A DNA stretch of 64,000 nucleotides from Acetobacter senegalensis (GTDB taxonomy: Bacteria; Pseudomonadota; Alphaproteobacteria; Acetobacterales; Acetobacteraceae), in the NCBI RefSeq assembly GCF_001580995.1, contig NZ_LHZU01000143.1, forward strand, positions 1 to 64,000, given 5' to 3'. The position numbers and the translations under genes were made by a program. The notes beneath the pieces are model-generated. The model was not told the DNA's origin, did not search any database, and worked only from the letters and a program-made list of their open reading frames with translations. Shown here piece after piece: positions 17,848-25,806 of this stretch (positions are counted from its first letter, which is position 1; each line of letters begins with the position of its first letter).

Positions 17848-17861
17848 TGACCGATCGGTCA
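17848..17861. promoter_or_regulatory. Perfect palindrome of TetR-operator type
   Basis: TGACCGATCGGTCA is a perfect 14-bp inverted repeat in the gap between the divergent antiporter and fumC genes. ACCGATCGGT-type cores are common operators of TetR-family repressors. It is 117 bp from the antiporter start and 217 bp from the fumC start. No TetR gene is in the window. Confidence 0.45.
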
Positions 17862-18077
17862 GACCACACCCGTTCATGATATTTCGCAAACCAGACAAAA
17901 ACCTTATCACCTCATAGCTGCCTTCATCCCTAACGCAGCGGAAGCGAAATGGTCTCTTACTTGTGACCTGTCTTCTCAGAGTCTTCACCCTGCGGCGCAC
18001 GTTAAGCGCCCCATATTGCTAAGGGCGCGGCACGCCCTCCGGGGTCTGGGCCAGAACAGCAAGGGGAAACCAGAACA

Positions 18078-19526
18078 ATGACTTCAGCACCCACGATCAC
18101 ATCCTGTCCCATCGGTATTCAGGCCGAAGGCACCCGGAGGGAGCGGGATTCCATGGGAGAAATTGAAGTCCCGGCCAATAAATACTGGGGCGCGCAGACA
18201 CAGCGCAGTCTGATCCATTTCTCAATCGGCACGGACCGCATGCCGCTGCCCCTCTATCATGCTTACGGCGTTGTCAAAAAAGCGGCAGCACTGGTAAACG
18301 CAGCCGATGGCCGTATGCCGCAATGGAAAGCGGACCTCATCGCCCGCGTGGCGGATGAAGTCACGGCTGGCAAACTGGATGACCATTTTCCGCTGTTTGT
18401 ATGGCAGACCGGCTCCGGCACCCAGACCAACATGAACGTGAACGAGGTTATCGCCAACCGCGCCATTCAGCTTGCGGGTGGGGAAATAGGGTCTAAAAAA
18501 CCCGTTCACCCCAATGATGACGTGAATATGGGGCAGTCGAGCAATGACTCCTTCCCCACCGCCATGCATGTGGTCACGCTGCTGGAAATAGAAGACCGGC
18601 TGATACCCAGCGTTGAAAAGCTGATTGAAACCATTCACAGCAAGGCGGATGAATGGATGGATGTGGTCAAGATCGGCCGCACCCATTTGCAGGATGCTGT
18701 ACCCCTTACCGTAGGGCAGGAATGGTCGGGCTGGGCCAGCCTTCTGGAAGACGCCCTGAAAAACCTGCGCCACGCGCGGGAAGCCCTGTTTGAACTGGCG
18801 GCAGGCGGCACGGCCGTCGGCACAGGGCTGAATGCGCCTCCGGGATTCAGCAAAGCCATTGCCCGCAAGATTGCGGGGCTTACTGGCCGCCCCTTTGTCA
18901 CCGCCCCCAACAAGTTTGCCGCCCTGAGCGGGCTGGACGCCATGGTCCGCGCCTCCGCCGGGTTACGCGGGTTGGCGGTGCCCCTGCTGAAAATTGCCAA
19001 TGACATGCGATGGCTGGCCTCTGGCCCCCGGTGCGGACTGGGTGAACTGAGCCTGCCGGAAAACGAGCCCGGCTCCTCCATCATGCCCGGCAAGGTCAAC
19101 CCGACCCAGTGTGAGGCCATGGTCATGATTGCCACACAGGTGCTGGGCAATGACAATACCGTGGCCGTAGCCGCCAGTCAGGGTCAGCTTGATCTGAACG
19201 TGATGCGCCCGGTCATTCTGGCCAACTGCCTGCACAGCATCCGTATTCTGGCCGATGGCTGTCACAATTTCCGGGTCTTCTCGGTTGAAGGGACGGAGAT
19301 CAACCGGCCAAAACTGGCCCAGTATGTCAACGGGTCCGTCATGCTGGTCACGGCTCTCAGCCCGGAGATCGGGTATGACAAATCTGCTGAAATTGCCCAT
19401 ATCGCCATTGAACATGATCTCAGCCTGAAAGACGCGGCCTTAAAATCCGGCTATCTGGACAGCGCCACATTTGACCGGCTGGTAAACCCGCTGGATATGG
19501 TGGGTAAAGGCACGGCTGGGGCCTGA
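18078..19526 (+). CDS. fumC: Fumarate hydratase, class II (oxygen-stable)
   Basis: Hydrates fumarate to L-malate in the TCA cycle; homotetrameric, no iron-sulfur cluster. The 482-aa protein has the superfamily signature GSSIMPGKVNPTQCE, TGSGTQTNMNVNEVIANRA, and the active-site region GRTHLQDAVPLTVGQE. About 15 extra N-terminal residues precede the normal start of similarity (ERDSMGEIEVPANKYWGAQTQ), so an internal start at ATG 18153 is possible but would remove conserved residues. The ATG at 18078 has AAGGGGAAACCAG upstream. It stands alone; the nearby NAD-isocitrate dehydrogenase at 6727 is the only other TCA gene in the window. Confidence 0.95.
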   Translation: MTSAPTITSCPIGIQAEGTRRERDSMGEIEVPANKYWGAQTQRSLIHFSIGTDRMPLPLYHAYGVVKKAAALVNAADGRMPQWKADLIARVADEVTAGKLDDHFPLFVWQTGSGTQTNMNVNEVIANRAIQLAGGEIGSKKPVHPNDDVNMGQSSNDSFPTAMHVVTLLEIEDRLIPSVEKLIETIHSKADEWMDVVKIGRTHLQDAVPLTVGQEWSGWASLLEDALKNLRHAREALFELAAGGTAVGTGLNAPPGFSKAIARKIAGLTGRPFVTAPNKFAALSGLDAMVRASAGLRGLAVPLLKIANDMRWLASGPRCGLGELSLPENEPGSSIMPGKVNPTQCEAMVMIATQVLGNDNTVAVAASQGQLDLNVMRPVILANCLHSIRILADGCHNFRVFSVEGTEINRPKLAQYVNGSVMLVTALSPEIGYDKSAEIAHIAIEHDLSLKDAALKSGYLDSATFDRLVNPLDMVGKGTAGA

Positions 19527-19573
19527 ACATCAGGCATCTTTTCCCCTGAGAAGAATACCGGTATGGTTGACGC

Positions 19574-19753
19574 ATGAAACGTTTTACATGTCGCCTTCTG
19601 GCTTTTCAGGGTCTGATGCTTGTCAGCGTGCTGGGGCTGAGCGCGTGCGCGGATTCTCATCCGAAGCATGTCTATCATCCCCGCTCCCACCATGGAGAAG
19701 GCACCCCACGCTGGTACCGTCCGCCTGCATCTTCCTCTCCTTCCTACCGGTAA
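19574..19753 (+). CDS. Small putative lipoprotein (59 aa)
   Basis: A short reading frame starting MKRFTCRLLAFQGLMLVSVL with a lipobox LGLSAC: Cys is followed by ADSHPKH, giving a processed lipopeptide of about 35 residues rich in His, Pro and Arg. The lipobox is seen directly; function is unknown. No strong ribosome binding site is visible. The next gene begins 16 bp downstream with a good one, so the pair and the following solute-binding protein may form one operon. Confidence 0.5.
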   Translation: MKRFTCRLLAFQGLMLVSVLGLSACADSHPKHVYHPRSHHGEGTPRWYRPPASSSPSYR

Positions 19754-19769
19754 AGGGGCAGGAGATATC

Positions 19770-19925
19770 ATGCCAGGCAAACTGGTAAGGCTCGGAATTA
19801 TTGTTGTCACTCTTGTTCTGGGCATTTACGTGCTCAGCGGTGTGTACAAAAATTTCTCTCACCTCATGGTGCCGGATCAGGACGCACCGCCTGCTGTGGA
19901 TACCAATGCCCCTAAAGGCCCATAG
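19770..19925 (+). CDS. Small single-pass membrane protein (51 aa)
   Basis: Starts MPGKLVRLGIIVVTLVLGIY, one hydrophobic helix followed by a short polar tail ending PPAVDTNAPKGP. GGGGCAGGAG lies a few bases before the ATG at 19770, a clear ribosome binding site, which is the main reason to accept so small a gene. A longer frame upstream exists but overlaps the lipoprotein gene. Its end overlaps the proposed start of the solute-binding protein by 20 bp. No family recognised. Confidence 0.5.
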   Translation: MPGKLVRLGIIVVTLVLGIYVLSGVYKNFSHLMVPDQDAPPAVDTNAPKGP

Positions 19926-21675
19926 GGGCCGTAAAGGCTGCGGGCCACGACATGAAGCACGGTTCAAACGCCTGTTTCTGGCCGGAGGGTGCGCGCTCGG
20001 TCTGCTCACGGCAGGTAGCCTTCACGCCCAGACACCCCAACCGAGAGAAGAAGGGCAACTAATATCCCCTTCCCTTCTCGCGGCGCATCGAGGGGGCACC
20101 TTACGGTTGGTCGCCGCAGCGTCGGGCGGAACGCTTGATCCGCACATCAATTACTCCGGCAAATACATCAACCTGTTTGCTGTCGTGTATGACGGACTGA
20201 CCACTTTCAAAAAAGTGCCCGGCCCAGACGGCAATACGGTTGTGGCGGATCTGGCGGAGACCCTGCCTGCCCCGCAGGACGGTGGCCGGACCTATGTGTT
20301 CACCCTCCGCCCCGATATCCATTTTTCCAATGGCCGGACTGTGACGACTGCGGATGTCGTCGCCTCCATGCGCCGTATCTTCCGGGTAGGCTCTCCTACC
20401 GCAGGGTCATTCTATTCTGCTATCGTGGGGGCTGATCTGTGCCTGAAGGAACCCGCCACCTGCACACTCAGCGGCGGCGTGGTGGAAGACCCGGCACACC
20501 GGACCATTACCTTCCACCTGTCCTCACCTGATACTGAATTCCTTCAGAAGCTGGCTTTCACGCACGCTGTCATTATGCCAGCGGATACGCCTGATCATGA
20601 CATCGGCAATACGCCCATCCCCAGCACGGGGCCGTATGCCATTGCGTCGTATGATCCCAACAAATCCCTTGTTCTGAACCGTAATCCCGCATTCAGGGAA
20701 TGGAGCGCGGAAGCCCAGCCCGAAGGCTATCCGGACACCATAACCTACAGCTTTGGCATTCCGGACGAATCTGCTGTCACAGCGGTAGAAAACGGCCAGT
20801 ATGACTGGATGGAGGGAAGCATTCCCATGGACAGGCTGGGCGAGCTAGGCAGCCGCTACACGGCGCAAACGCATGTCATGCCGCATGCAGCCATGTATTT
20901 TCTGCCCATGAACGTCAATCTGCCACCCTTCAATGTTCAGAAGGCCCGGCAGGCCGTGAATTATGCCCTGAACCGCAAGGCCATGGTCATTTTCTATGGC
21001 GGCCCCGGCATCGCCCGTCCCCTGTGTGGCATGCTGCCGTCTTCCCTGCCGGGTGCGACAGATTTCTGTTTCTACACCAAAGGCGCCTCTCCCGCCGCAC
21101 CCGCTCCAAGCTGGAGCGCCCCTGATCTGGAAAAAGCGCGCCAGCTTGTGCGCGAAAGTGGCACCGCCGGGCAGAAATTGACCCTGATCACGGCCAACAC
21201 CAGTGTGGACATGGCCATGGGCACCTGGGTACGGGACATGCTGCAAAGCCTGGGCTATCAAGCCTCACTGCGTCCGCTCAGCAGTTCCGTGGCGTTTAAT
21301 TACATGCAGAATACGTCCAACAAGGTGCAGATTGCCCTTAAAGACTGGTCTGCCGACTATCCTTCTCCATCCAATTTTCTGGATGATCTGCTGGGGTGCG
21401 AGAATTTCCACCCCAATTCAGACAGTTCCATCAATATTCCCGGCTTCTGTGACAAACGCATTCAGGCGTTGATGGACCGCGCCAAGACAGACGTCTCCCT
21501 CACCCCGCAGCAGAGTGAAGCCCTGTGGCGTGAAGCCGATAAACTGGTGATGGAACAAGCCCCCATTGCGCCGCTGATTGAGAAAGACACTGTTCTGCTG
21601 ACTTCCCCACGGCTGGGTAATTTTTTCTACACGACGGTAAACCAGCTCTTTTTCTCACAGGTGTGGGTCCAGTAA
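19906..21675 (+). CDS. ABC-type peptide/solute-binding protein (SBP family 5)
   Basis: Periplasmic binding protein of the oligopeptide/dipeptide (OppA/DppA) class: HRGGTLRLVAAASGGTLDPH at the domain start, then ADLAETLPAPQDGGRTYVFTLR, FSNGRTVTTADVVASMRR and a C-terminal lobe including QIALKDWSADYPSPSNFLDD. A signal peptide is visible (RLFLAGGCALGLLTAGSLHA, cleavage before QT). The start is unclear: ATG at 19906 gives a long, Arg-rich 41-residue leader and overlaps the preceding small gene, while an ATG at 19952 better placed for a signal peptide is in a different frame. No permease or ATPase genes are nearby, so its transport partners are encoded elsewhere or it has another role. 589 aa if 19906 is used. 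Confidence 0.85.
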   Translation: MPLKAHRGRKGCGPRHEARFKRLFLAGGCALGLLTAGSLHAQTPQPREEGQLISPSLLAAHRGGTLRLVAAASGGTLDPHINYSGKYINLFAVVYDGLTTFKKVPGPDGNTVVADLAETLPAPQDGGRTYVFTLRPDIHFSNGRTVTTADVVASMRRIFRVGSPTAGSFYSAIVGADLCLKEPATCTLSGGVVEDPAHRTITFHLSSPDTEFLQKLAFTHAVIMPADTPDHDIGNTPIPSTGPYAIASYDPNKSLVLNRNPAFREWSAEAQPEGYPDTITYSFGIPDESAVTAVENGQYDWMEGSIPMDRLGELGSRYTAQTHVMPHAAMYFLPMNVNLPPFNVQKARQAVNYALNRKAMVIFYGGPGIARPLCGMLPSSLPGATDFCFYTKGASPAAPAPSWSAPDLEKARQLVRESGTAGQKLTLITANTSVDMAMGTWVRDMLQSLGYQASLRPLSSSVAFNYMQNTSNKVQIALKDWSADYPSPSNFLDDLLGCENFHPNSDSSINIPGFCDKRIQALMDRAKTDVSLTPQQSEALWREADKLVMEQAPIAPLIEKDTVLLTSPRLGNFFYTTVNQLFFSQVWVQ

Positions 21676-21700
21676 GCTCACAAAGCGCTGCTTTTCGGGT

Positions 21701-21869
21701 TTATCCACAGAATCTGTGGATGAAAATTGGGATAATCACGGGATGACACGGGGACACCTTGTTGGTCCCTCTTCCCCGTCCCACAAAAATATTCTCCTCT
21801 GAGGACCAACGGAGAGACTGACACCCCCTAAAAACCCCTCTCTTGCCGTTATCCACAGAATCTGTGGAT
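21701..21869. repeat. Two direct copies of a 19-bp palindrome containing DnaA-box-like sites
   Basis: ATCCACAGAATCTGTGGAT occurs at 21703-21721 and 21851-21869, a perfect 9-bp inverted repeat around a single A, exactly 148 bp apart. Each copy is preceded by TT, giving TTATCCACA, the consensus DnaA box, facing a near-match on the other strand. Each dyad also contains GAATC, a GANTC site of the kind methylated by CcrM in alphaproteobacteria. Sequence similarity continues after each copy (ACGGGATGA, GGACA, TTGTTG), so a unit of about 65 bp is duplicated. Function unproven: DnaA-binding cluster, origin, or an operator are all possible. Confidence 0.7.
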
Positions 21870-22061
21870 AGACTTCCGGACAACATTGGGACGAGTACGG
21901 GATGAGGCTGGACAGCATTTTTGTTGTTTCAAAAAAATCCTTTCTGCATAAGGATCATCAGAAAGACAAATTCTCTGGATTATCTCGATCTTTCATCCCG
22001 CCGCACGGGTGACCTTTGCGCTTAATCTTACAAAGCAGCGAGAAATCTGATTTTACCTCAC

Positions 22062-22085
22062 GCAAATATTGCAAATAAGTCGCAA
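22062..22085. promoter_or_regulatory. Overlapping GCAA/TTGC dyads, possible Fur-type operator
   Basis: GCAAATATTGC (22062-22072) and TTGCAAATAAGTCGCAA (22069-22085) overlap in a short AT-rich stretch about 105 bp before the DUF3649 gene. Alphaproteobacterial Fur boxes are built from GCAA/TTGC half-sites in AT-rich DNA, and the downstream genes belong to an iron-linked cassette. No exact Fur consensus is met. Confidence 0.3.
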
Positions 22086-22190
22086 AACAAACATGGTGCC
22101 CCAGAGCAGGCGGGACTTGATACGTCTCCCATCCGTTTTTTCTCTTTCCTCTAAGGCTCTCCACTGTCCTGCGTGACTGTTTCTTTTCCC

Positions 22191-22487
22191 ATGATCTCGT
22201 CTTTCGCCCTTCGTAAACACGCAATTCTTGCCATTACGGCCCGCGTTATCGCCGGGGTGGGCGGTGGTTATGCGTCTTCAGCCCTGCTGGCCATTGCAGC
22301 CGCCTCTGCCCTGCCCCTGTCCCGGTCTGAGGCTGCTATCCTGTCCACGTTGCTCGCGCTCATCTGCTGGCCTGTCATGATGATACTGTGCTTCAGCACC
22401 CGCACCGCCGTCCACGCATGGGGAGCCACTGTTGCCTTCTGTCTTATGGTGGGGGCTGTTGCCATTCTTGCTGGGTGGCGGCCATGA
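22191..22487 (+). CDS. DUF3649-type small membrane protein
   Basis: 98-aa protein with three hydrophobic helices: ITARVIAGVGGGYASSALLA, an AILSTLLALICWPVMMILCF segment, and a C-terminal AWGATVAFCLMVGAVAILAG. The composition and gene order match DUF3649 proteins, which precede a PepSY membrane protein and a DUF3325 protein in bacterial iron-uptake loci. The start is ambiguous: ATG at 22191 or GTG at 22173; neither has a good ribosome binding site. The stop overlaps the next ATG by four bases (ATGA). Confidence 0.65.
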   Translation: MISSFALRKHAILAITARVIAGVGGGYASSALLAIAAASALPLSRSEAAILSTLLALICWPVMMILCFSTRTAVHAWGATVAFCLMVGAVAILAGWRP

Positions 22488-23950
22488 AACCCACTTTTCG
22501 GGCCTGTATGGCATGGCTGCACACATGGTCCGGGCTGACCATGGGCTGGCTGCTGCTGGCCATGACACTGGCGGGAACACTCAGTGTTTTTCGTCCTGAA
22601 ATCAACACATGGATGCGGCCTGAACTCAGAACTCAGAGCACCGTCAATCCGGATATGGCGACACAGACGGCCATACAATGGCTTTCCGTCCATGCTGCCA
22701 AATCCCCAACATGGTATCTTGAAGCGGCAAACGCTCGTGCGCCTTATGTTCAAGCCTTGTGGCTGGAGGGAGATGCCTATCAGGATCATGCTCTCGATCC
22801 ACAAACCGGCAGCCCCTCCCCATTACGTGACACACGCGGAGGAGATTTTTTCTACCGTTTCCACTTTGAACTACAGCTTCCTTATCCATGGGGCAGGCTG
22901 ATCGCGGCTGTCGCCGCCATGGCGCTTGTCCTCATTCTGCTGACCGGCATTATCGCTCATAAGCGTATTTTCCTGGATTTTTTCACATTCCGCCCCAACA
23001 AAGGGCAGAGAAGCTGGCTGGATGCTCATAATCTGCTGGGCGTGGCCGCCCTGCCATTTCACCTGATGATTGCCTTCACCGGCGCACTGACACTTGCCAA
23101 CATGCTGATGCCGTGGGGGCTGACCACGCTTTACCATCAGGACTTCTCCGCACTGGAGCATGATTTCAACCCCGCTGGTATAGAACGGCCAGCTTCCGGC
23201 AAAGCAGGAACACTGGCCCCCATCGGCCCGGTTCTGGCTGACATAAACCACCGTTTTGCCCCCAACCGTCTGATACGCCTGACCATCAGCAACCCATCAG
23301 ATGCAGCTTCCGTCATTCAGGCTATTGCAGCCCCCAGTGCCTCTGGCGTGGGGGTGGAAACCCATACCCTCAGTTATGATGGAACGACGGGCACGCTCCT
23401 GGCTGAACACAAAGAAGCCCGGCCCATCATGGGGTTTTACCGTTTCCTTTACGGGTTGCATGTGGCCCATTTCGCGCCGGTTTTCACACGTTGGCTCTAT
23501 TTTCTATCGGGTCTGGGTCTTGCTGGTGTTATTGCCACCGGCCTGCATTTATGGACCAGAAAGCGTTGCCAGCGTCACCGGGGCTTCGGGTTCAGGCTGG
23601 TTGAGCGCGTCAATGTTGGCATGATAGCAGGCATTCCTACCGCATTTGCCTGCTTTTTCCTTGCCAACCGCCTATTGCCGCCTTCTCTGGCCACACGCGC
23701 CCAGATTGAAGTTCAGATCGTGTTCTGCGTATGGGCCATTCTGCTTCTATATGCCGCCTTACGTCCTGCCACAGTGGCGTGGCGAGACCTGCTGGGCACG
23801 GCTGCTCTGGCGTGCCTCGGCGTGGCCCTTCTCAACGGGCTACCTGTAACCCCATTTCAAATTGGCGTTGGCGTGACAGCACTTTCTCTGACCTGCCTGT
23901 TTTCTTACGCCACATGGCGCATGGCTTGCGCGGCAAAGGAGAAATCCTGA
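22484..23950 (+). CDS. PepSY-domain iron-linked membrane protein
   Basis: 488-aa PepSY_TM protein (PiuB-like), with an N-terminal helix after MAWLHTWSGLTMGWLLLAMT, conserved motifs HTWSGL and LHVAHF, and about five further membrane segments, several carrying His near the membrane face (DAHNLLGVAALPFHLMIAFT). Members are induced by iron limitation and sit beside TonB-dependent siderophore receptors; some act as ferric-siderophore reductases. That activity is inferred from the family. It is translationally coupled on both sides. No TonB receptor gene is in the window. Confidence 0.85.
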   Translation: MKPTFRACMAWLHTWSGLTMGWLLLAMTLAGTLSVFRPEINTWMRPELRTQSTVNPDMATQTAIQWLSVHAAKSPTWYLEAANARAPYVQALWLEGDAYQDHALDPQTGSPSPLRDTRGGDFFYRFHFELQLPYPWGRLIAAVAAMALVLILLTGIIAHKRIFLDFFTFRPNKGQRSWLDAHNLLGVAALPFHLMIAFTGALTLANMLMPWGLTTLYHQDFSALEHDFNPAGIERPASGKAGTLAPIGPVLADINHRFAPNRLIRLTISNPSDAASVIQAIAAPSASGVGVETHTLSYDGTTGTLLAEHKEARPIMGFYRFLYGLHVAHFAPVFTRWLYFLSGLGLAGVIATGLHLWTRKRCQRHRGFGFRLVERVNVGMIAGIPTAFACFFLANRLLPPSLATRAQIEVQIVFCVWAILLLYAALRPATVAWRDLLGTAALACLGVALLNGLPVTPFQIGVGVTALSLTCLFSYATWRMACAAKEKS

Positions 23951-24270
23951 TGCTGCTGCCCATTGCCAGTCTGGCGCTGGCGGCTGTGTGCCTGTTAGCT
24001 TTTGCTACTCCGCGCCAAGCCACCACACTCTTTACGCCGCCTTTATTGCCCCGCCATCAATCATTCTTACGCACAGCGGGATTTTTCCTGTTGGCAACTT
24101 CTTTTTTACTGTGCTGCCTTGCCGCACATGCAGCAAGGATGCTGCTGGCTCTTACCGGTCTGCTCGGCGTCTATGCCGTTCTGATCGCACTCTGCTGCAC
24201 CGCGTGGATGCACTGGAAAAAAACGCCATCGCCCGCCCGCAAAATAACACGCACAGATCACAAACGCTGA
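23950..24270 (+). CDS. DUF3325-type small membrane protein
   Basis: 106-aa membrane protein starting MLLPIASLALAAVCLLAFAT, with three hydrophobic segments and a basic tail (PSPARKITRTDHKR). Position and topology fit DUF3325, the third member of the DUF3649-PepSY-DUF3325 cassette. Its ATG overlaps the PepSY stop by one base (TGATG), so it is translated with it. An open frame upstream of 23950 overlaps PepSY and is not real. Confidence 0.6.
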   Translation: MLLPIASLALAAVCLLAFATPRQATTLFTPPLLPRHQSFLRTAGFFLLATSFLLCCLAAHAARMLLALTGLLGVYAVLIALCCTAWMHWKKTPSPARKITRTDHKR

Positions 24271-24334
24271 CGCCTCGCTCTCATAATTTACAAAACCATG
24301 GGAATGAGGCGGTCGGCATTTTTCAAATCCAGCC

Positions 24335-25387
24335 TTATCGTGCCGGTGCCAGTGTTTTCAACAACGCTTCATGGAATGCGGTTGGGTCCTGAATCTGGGG
24401 AGAATGCCCCAGTTCTGAAAACATGATGAGATGTGCATGGGGAATAGCTTTGGCAGCAGCTTTCCCCAGTTCTGGATAATGCCCCAACTGTTTCTGAACA
24501 TCTGGCGGCGCTGCGGCTTTCCCGATAGCGGTATTATCCTTTGCCCCGATCATCAACGTGGTAGGAACTGCAATTTTTCCAAACTCATAGACCACGGGCT
24601 GCGTATAGATCATGTCATACAACAACGCTGAATTCCAGGCCACGGCCTGCTTGCCAGCCCCCCGATACATGCCCGCCAGCATCTGCACCCATTTTTCATA
24701 CTCCGGCCGCCATTCCCCGGCATAGTAAGTCTGGGTTTCATAAGTGCGGATCGTGTCTTCAGTTGTCGCCAGTTCACGCGCATACCATTGGTCCACGCTC
24801 AGGGATGGCACACCCTTGGCTTTCCAGTCTTCCAACCCTATTGGGTCCACCAGTACAAGCTGTGCTGTTTGCTCCGGATACATCAGAGCGTACCGCACCG
24901 CGAGCATTCCTCCTGTGGAATGGCCAATCAGAACGGGGTTTGAAACGCCTATGCTGCTGAGCAGATCATGCGTATTACGCGCCAGTTGCTGAAAACTGAA
25001 CTGATACTGTTGCGGCTTGCTTGATTTGCAAAAACCAATCTGATCAGGGGCAACAACGCGGAACCCTGCCTGCACCAGTTGCACTATTGTCTGCTGCCAT
25101 GTCGCGGCACAAAAGTTTTTGCCATGCAGCAAAACTGCTGTGCGTCCGTTAGGGTTTTGCGGATGCACGTCCATATAGGCCATGTGCAGTGACTGTTGCT
25201 GAGAAGAAAAAGTGTACTGCGCAACAGGATAAGGATATGCGAACCCTTCAAGTTCCGGGCCATACTGCACCGCCTCAGCCCAGGCCCGTGCGCCTAAGGC
25301 CGCTGGGGTGGTGCTGAGACAAATCCCAAGCCCCATCACGCTCACCGCCCGTAATAGTGGTGCATAACGATTTTTCTTTTTTTTCAT
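24335..25387 (-). CDS. Secreted alpha/beta hydrolase
   Basis: 350-aa protein with a Sec-type signal: MKKKKNRYAPLLRAVSVMGL, hydrophobic core, then Ala-rich cleavage region near ARAWAEA. The mature part is a complete alpha/beta hydrolase: VLLHGKNFCAATW (oxyanion region), PDQIGFCKSSKP, nucleophile elbow GHSTGG, acid loop GAKDNTA and catalytic His in SELGHSPQ. The ATG at 25387 has GAGGGAG 8-10 bases upstream, while the frame extends nine codons further. Likely a periplasmic esterase or related enzyme; substrate unknown. Convergent with the PepSY cassette, 64 bp apart. Confidence 0.85.
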   Translation of the reverse strand: MKKKKNRYAPLLRAVSVMGLGICLSTTPAALGARAWAEAVQYGPELEGFAYPYPVAQYTFSSQQQSLHMAYMDVHPQNPNGRTAVLLHGKNFCAATWQQTIVQLVQAGFRVVAPDQIGFCKSSKPQQYQFSFQQLARNTHDLLSSIGVSNPVLIGHSTGGMLAVRYALMYPEQTAQLVLVDPIGLEDWKAKGVPSLSVDQWYARELATTEDTIRTYETQTYYAGEWRPEYEKWVQMLAGMYRGAGKQAVAWNSALLYDMIYTQPVVYEFGKIAVPTTLMIGAKDNTAIGKAAAPPDVQKQLGHYPELGKAAAKAIPHAHLIMFSELGHSPQIQDPTAFHEALLKTLAPAR

Positions 25388-25806
25388 TCTGATCGCTCCC
25401 TCATTCCATGCCATCCGACAGGAAAGGATTCTTCACACGCGACCTTGTTATAGCACGAACACACAATGGCTGACGTATTTCCTTTGCCACCCTTTTGTGC
25501 GCTACCTATTCTCCAGTAGCGCCTCGCCCCCCACACGCTTAGCGGTGAAGGTCTCCCGGCTTCTGACACGCAGATGTGGAAAACCCGCCTTTTAACCTCA
25601 GAAAGTCATCAGAACTCATTGATATTATTAAATAAGAAGATCTGACCTGAGGTTCTTTCAAACCCTTGAGAGTTCAAAGGCTTTGGATGGAGCGGTAACG
25701 GGCAACCAACAGACCAGAGACCTGATGGTAAGCAAAAACCCCTACCACCAAGGCCCCATGGATAATCCTGCCAGTTTCAATCGGAGAGCCCTCTCGCCTT
25801 ACCAGT
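25388..25806. other. Intergenic region upstream of the hydrolase
   Basis: About 420 bp between the pstS stop and the hydrolase start, both on the minus strand. It should contain the hydrolase promoter. An AT-rich patch lies at 25620-25650. No gene, clear terminator or operator was found. Confidence 0.5.

Larger units (their letters stand above)
21676..22190. other. Non-coding region with DnaA-box-like repeats, between solute-binding protein and PepSY cassette
   Basis: 515 bp without a credible gene. It holds two copies of a DnaA-box-like dyad, an AT-rich stretch around 21915-21980, and a pair of GCAA/TTGC dyads at its right end (listed separately). Confidence 0.6.

Noticed and set aside
17722-18000. 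92-codon minus-strand frame upstream of the antiporter
   Set aside because: Overlaps the antiporter start and the promoter region, and contains the palindrome; no protein features.
21676-22190. Chromosomal replication origin
   Set aside because: Two DnaA-box-like dyads and AT-rich DNA fit, but rpsD/prfC on the left and rpmI/rplT/pheST on the right are all on the minus strand, which does not suggest diverging forks here; no dnaA, gidA or hemE gene is near. Kept only as a DnaA-type repeat.
21958-22224. 88-codon minus-strand frame upstream of the PepSY cassette
   Set aside because: Overlaps the DUF3649 start and candidate operator; basic, low-quality sequence without a binding site.
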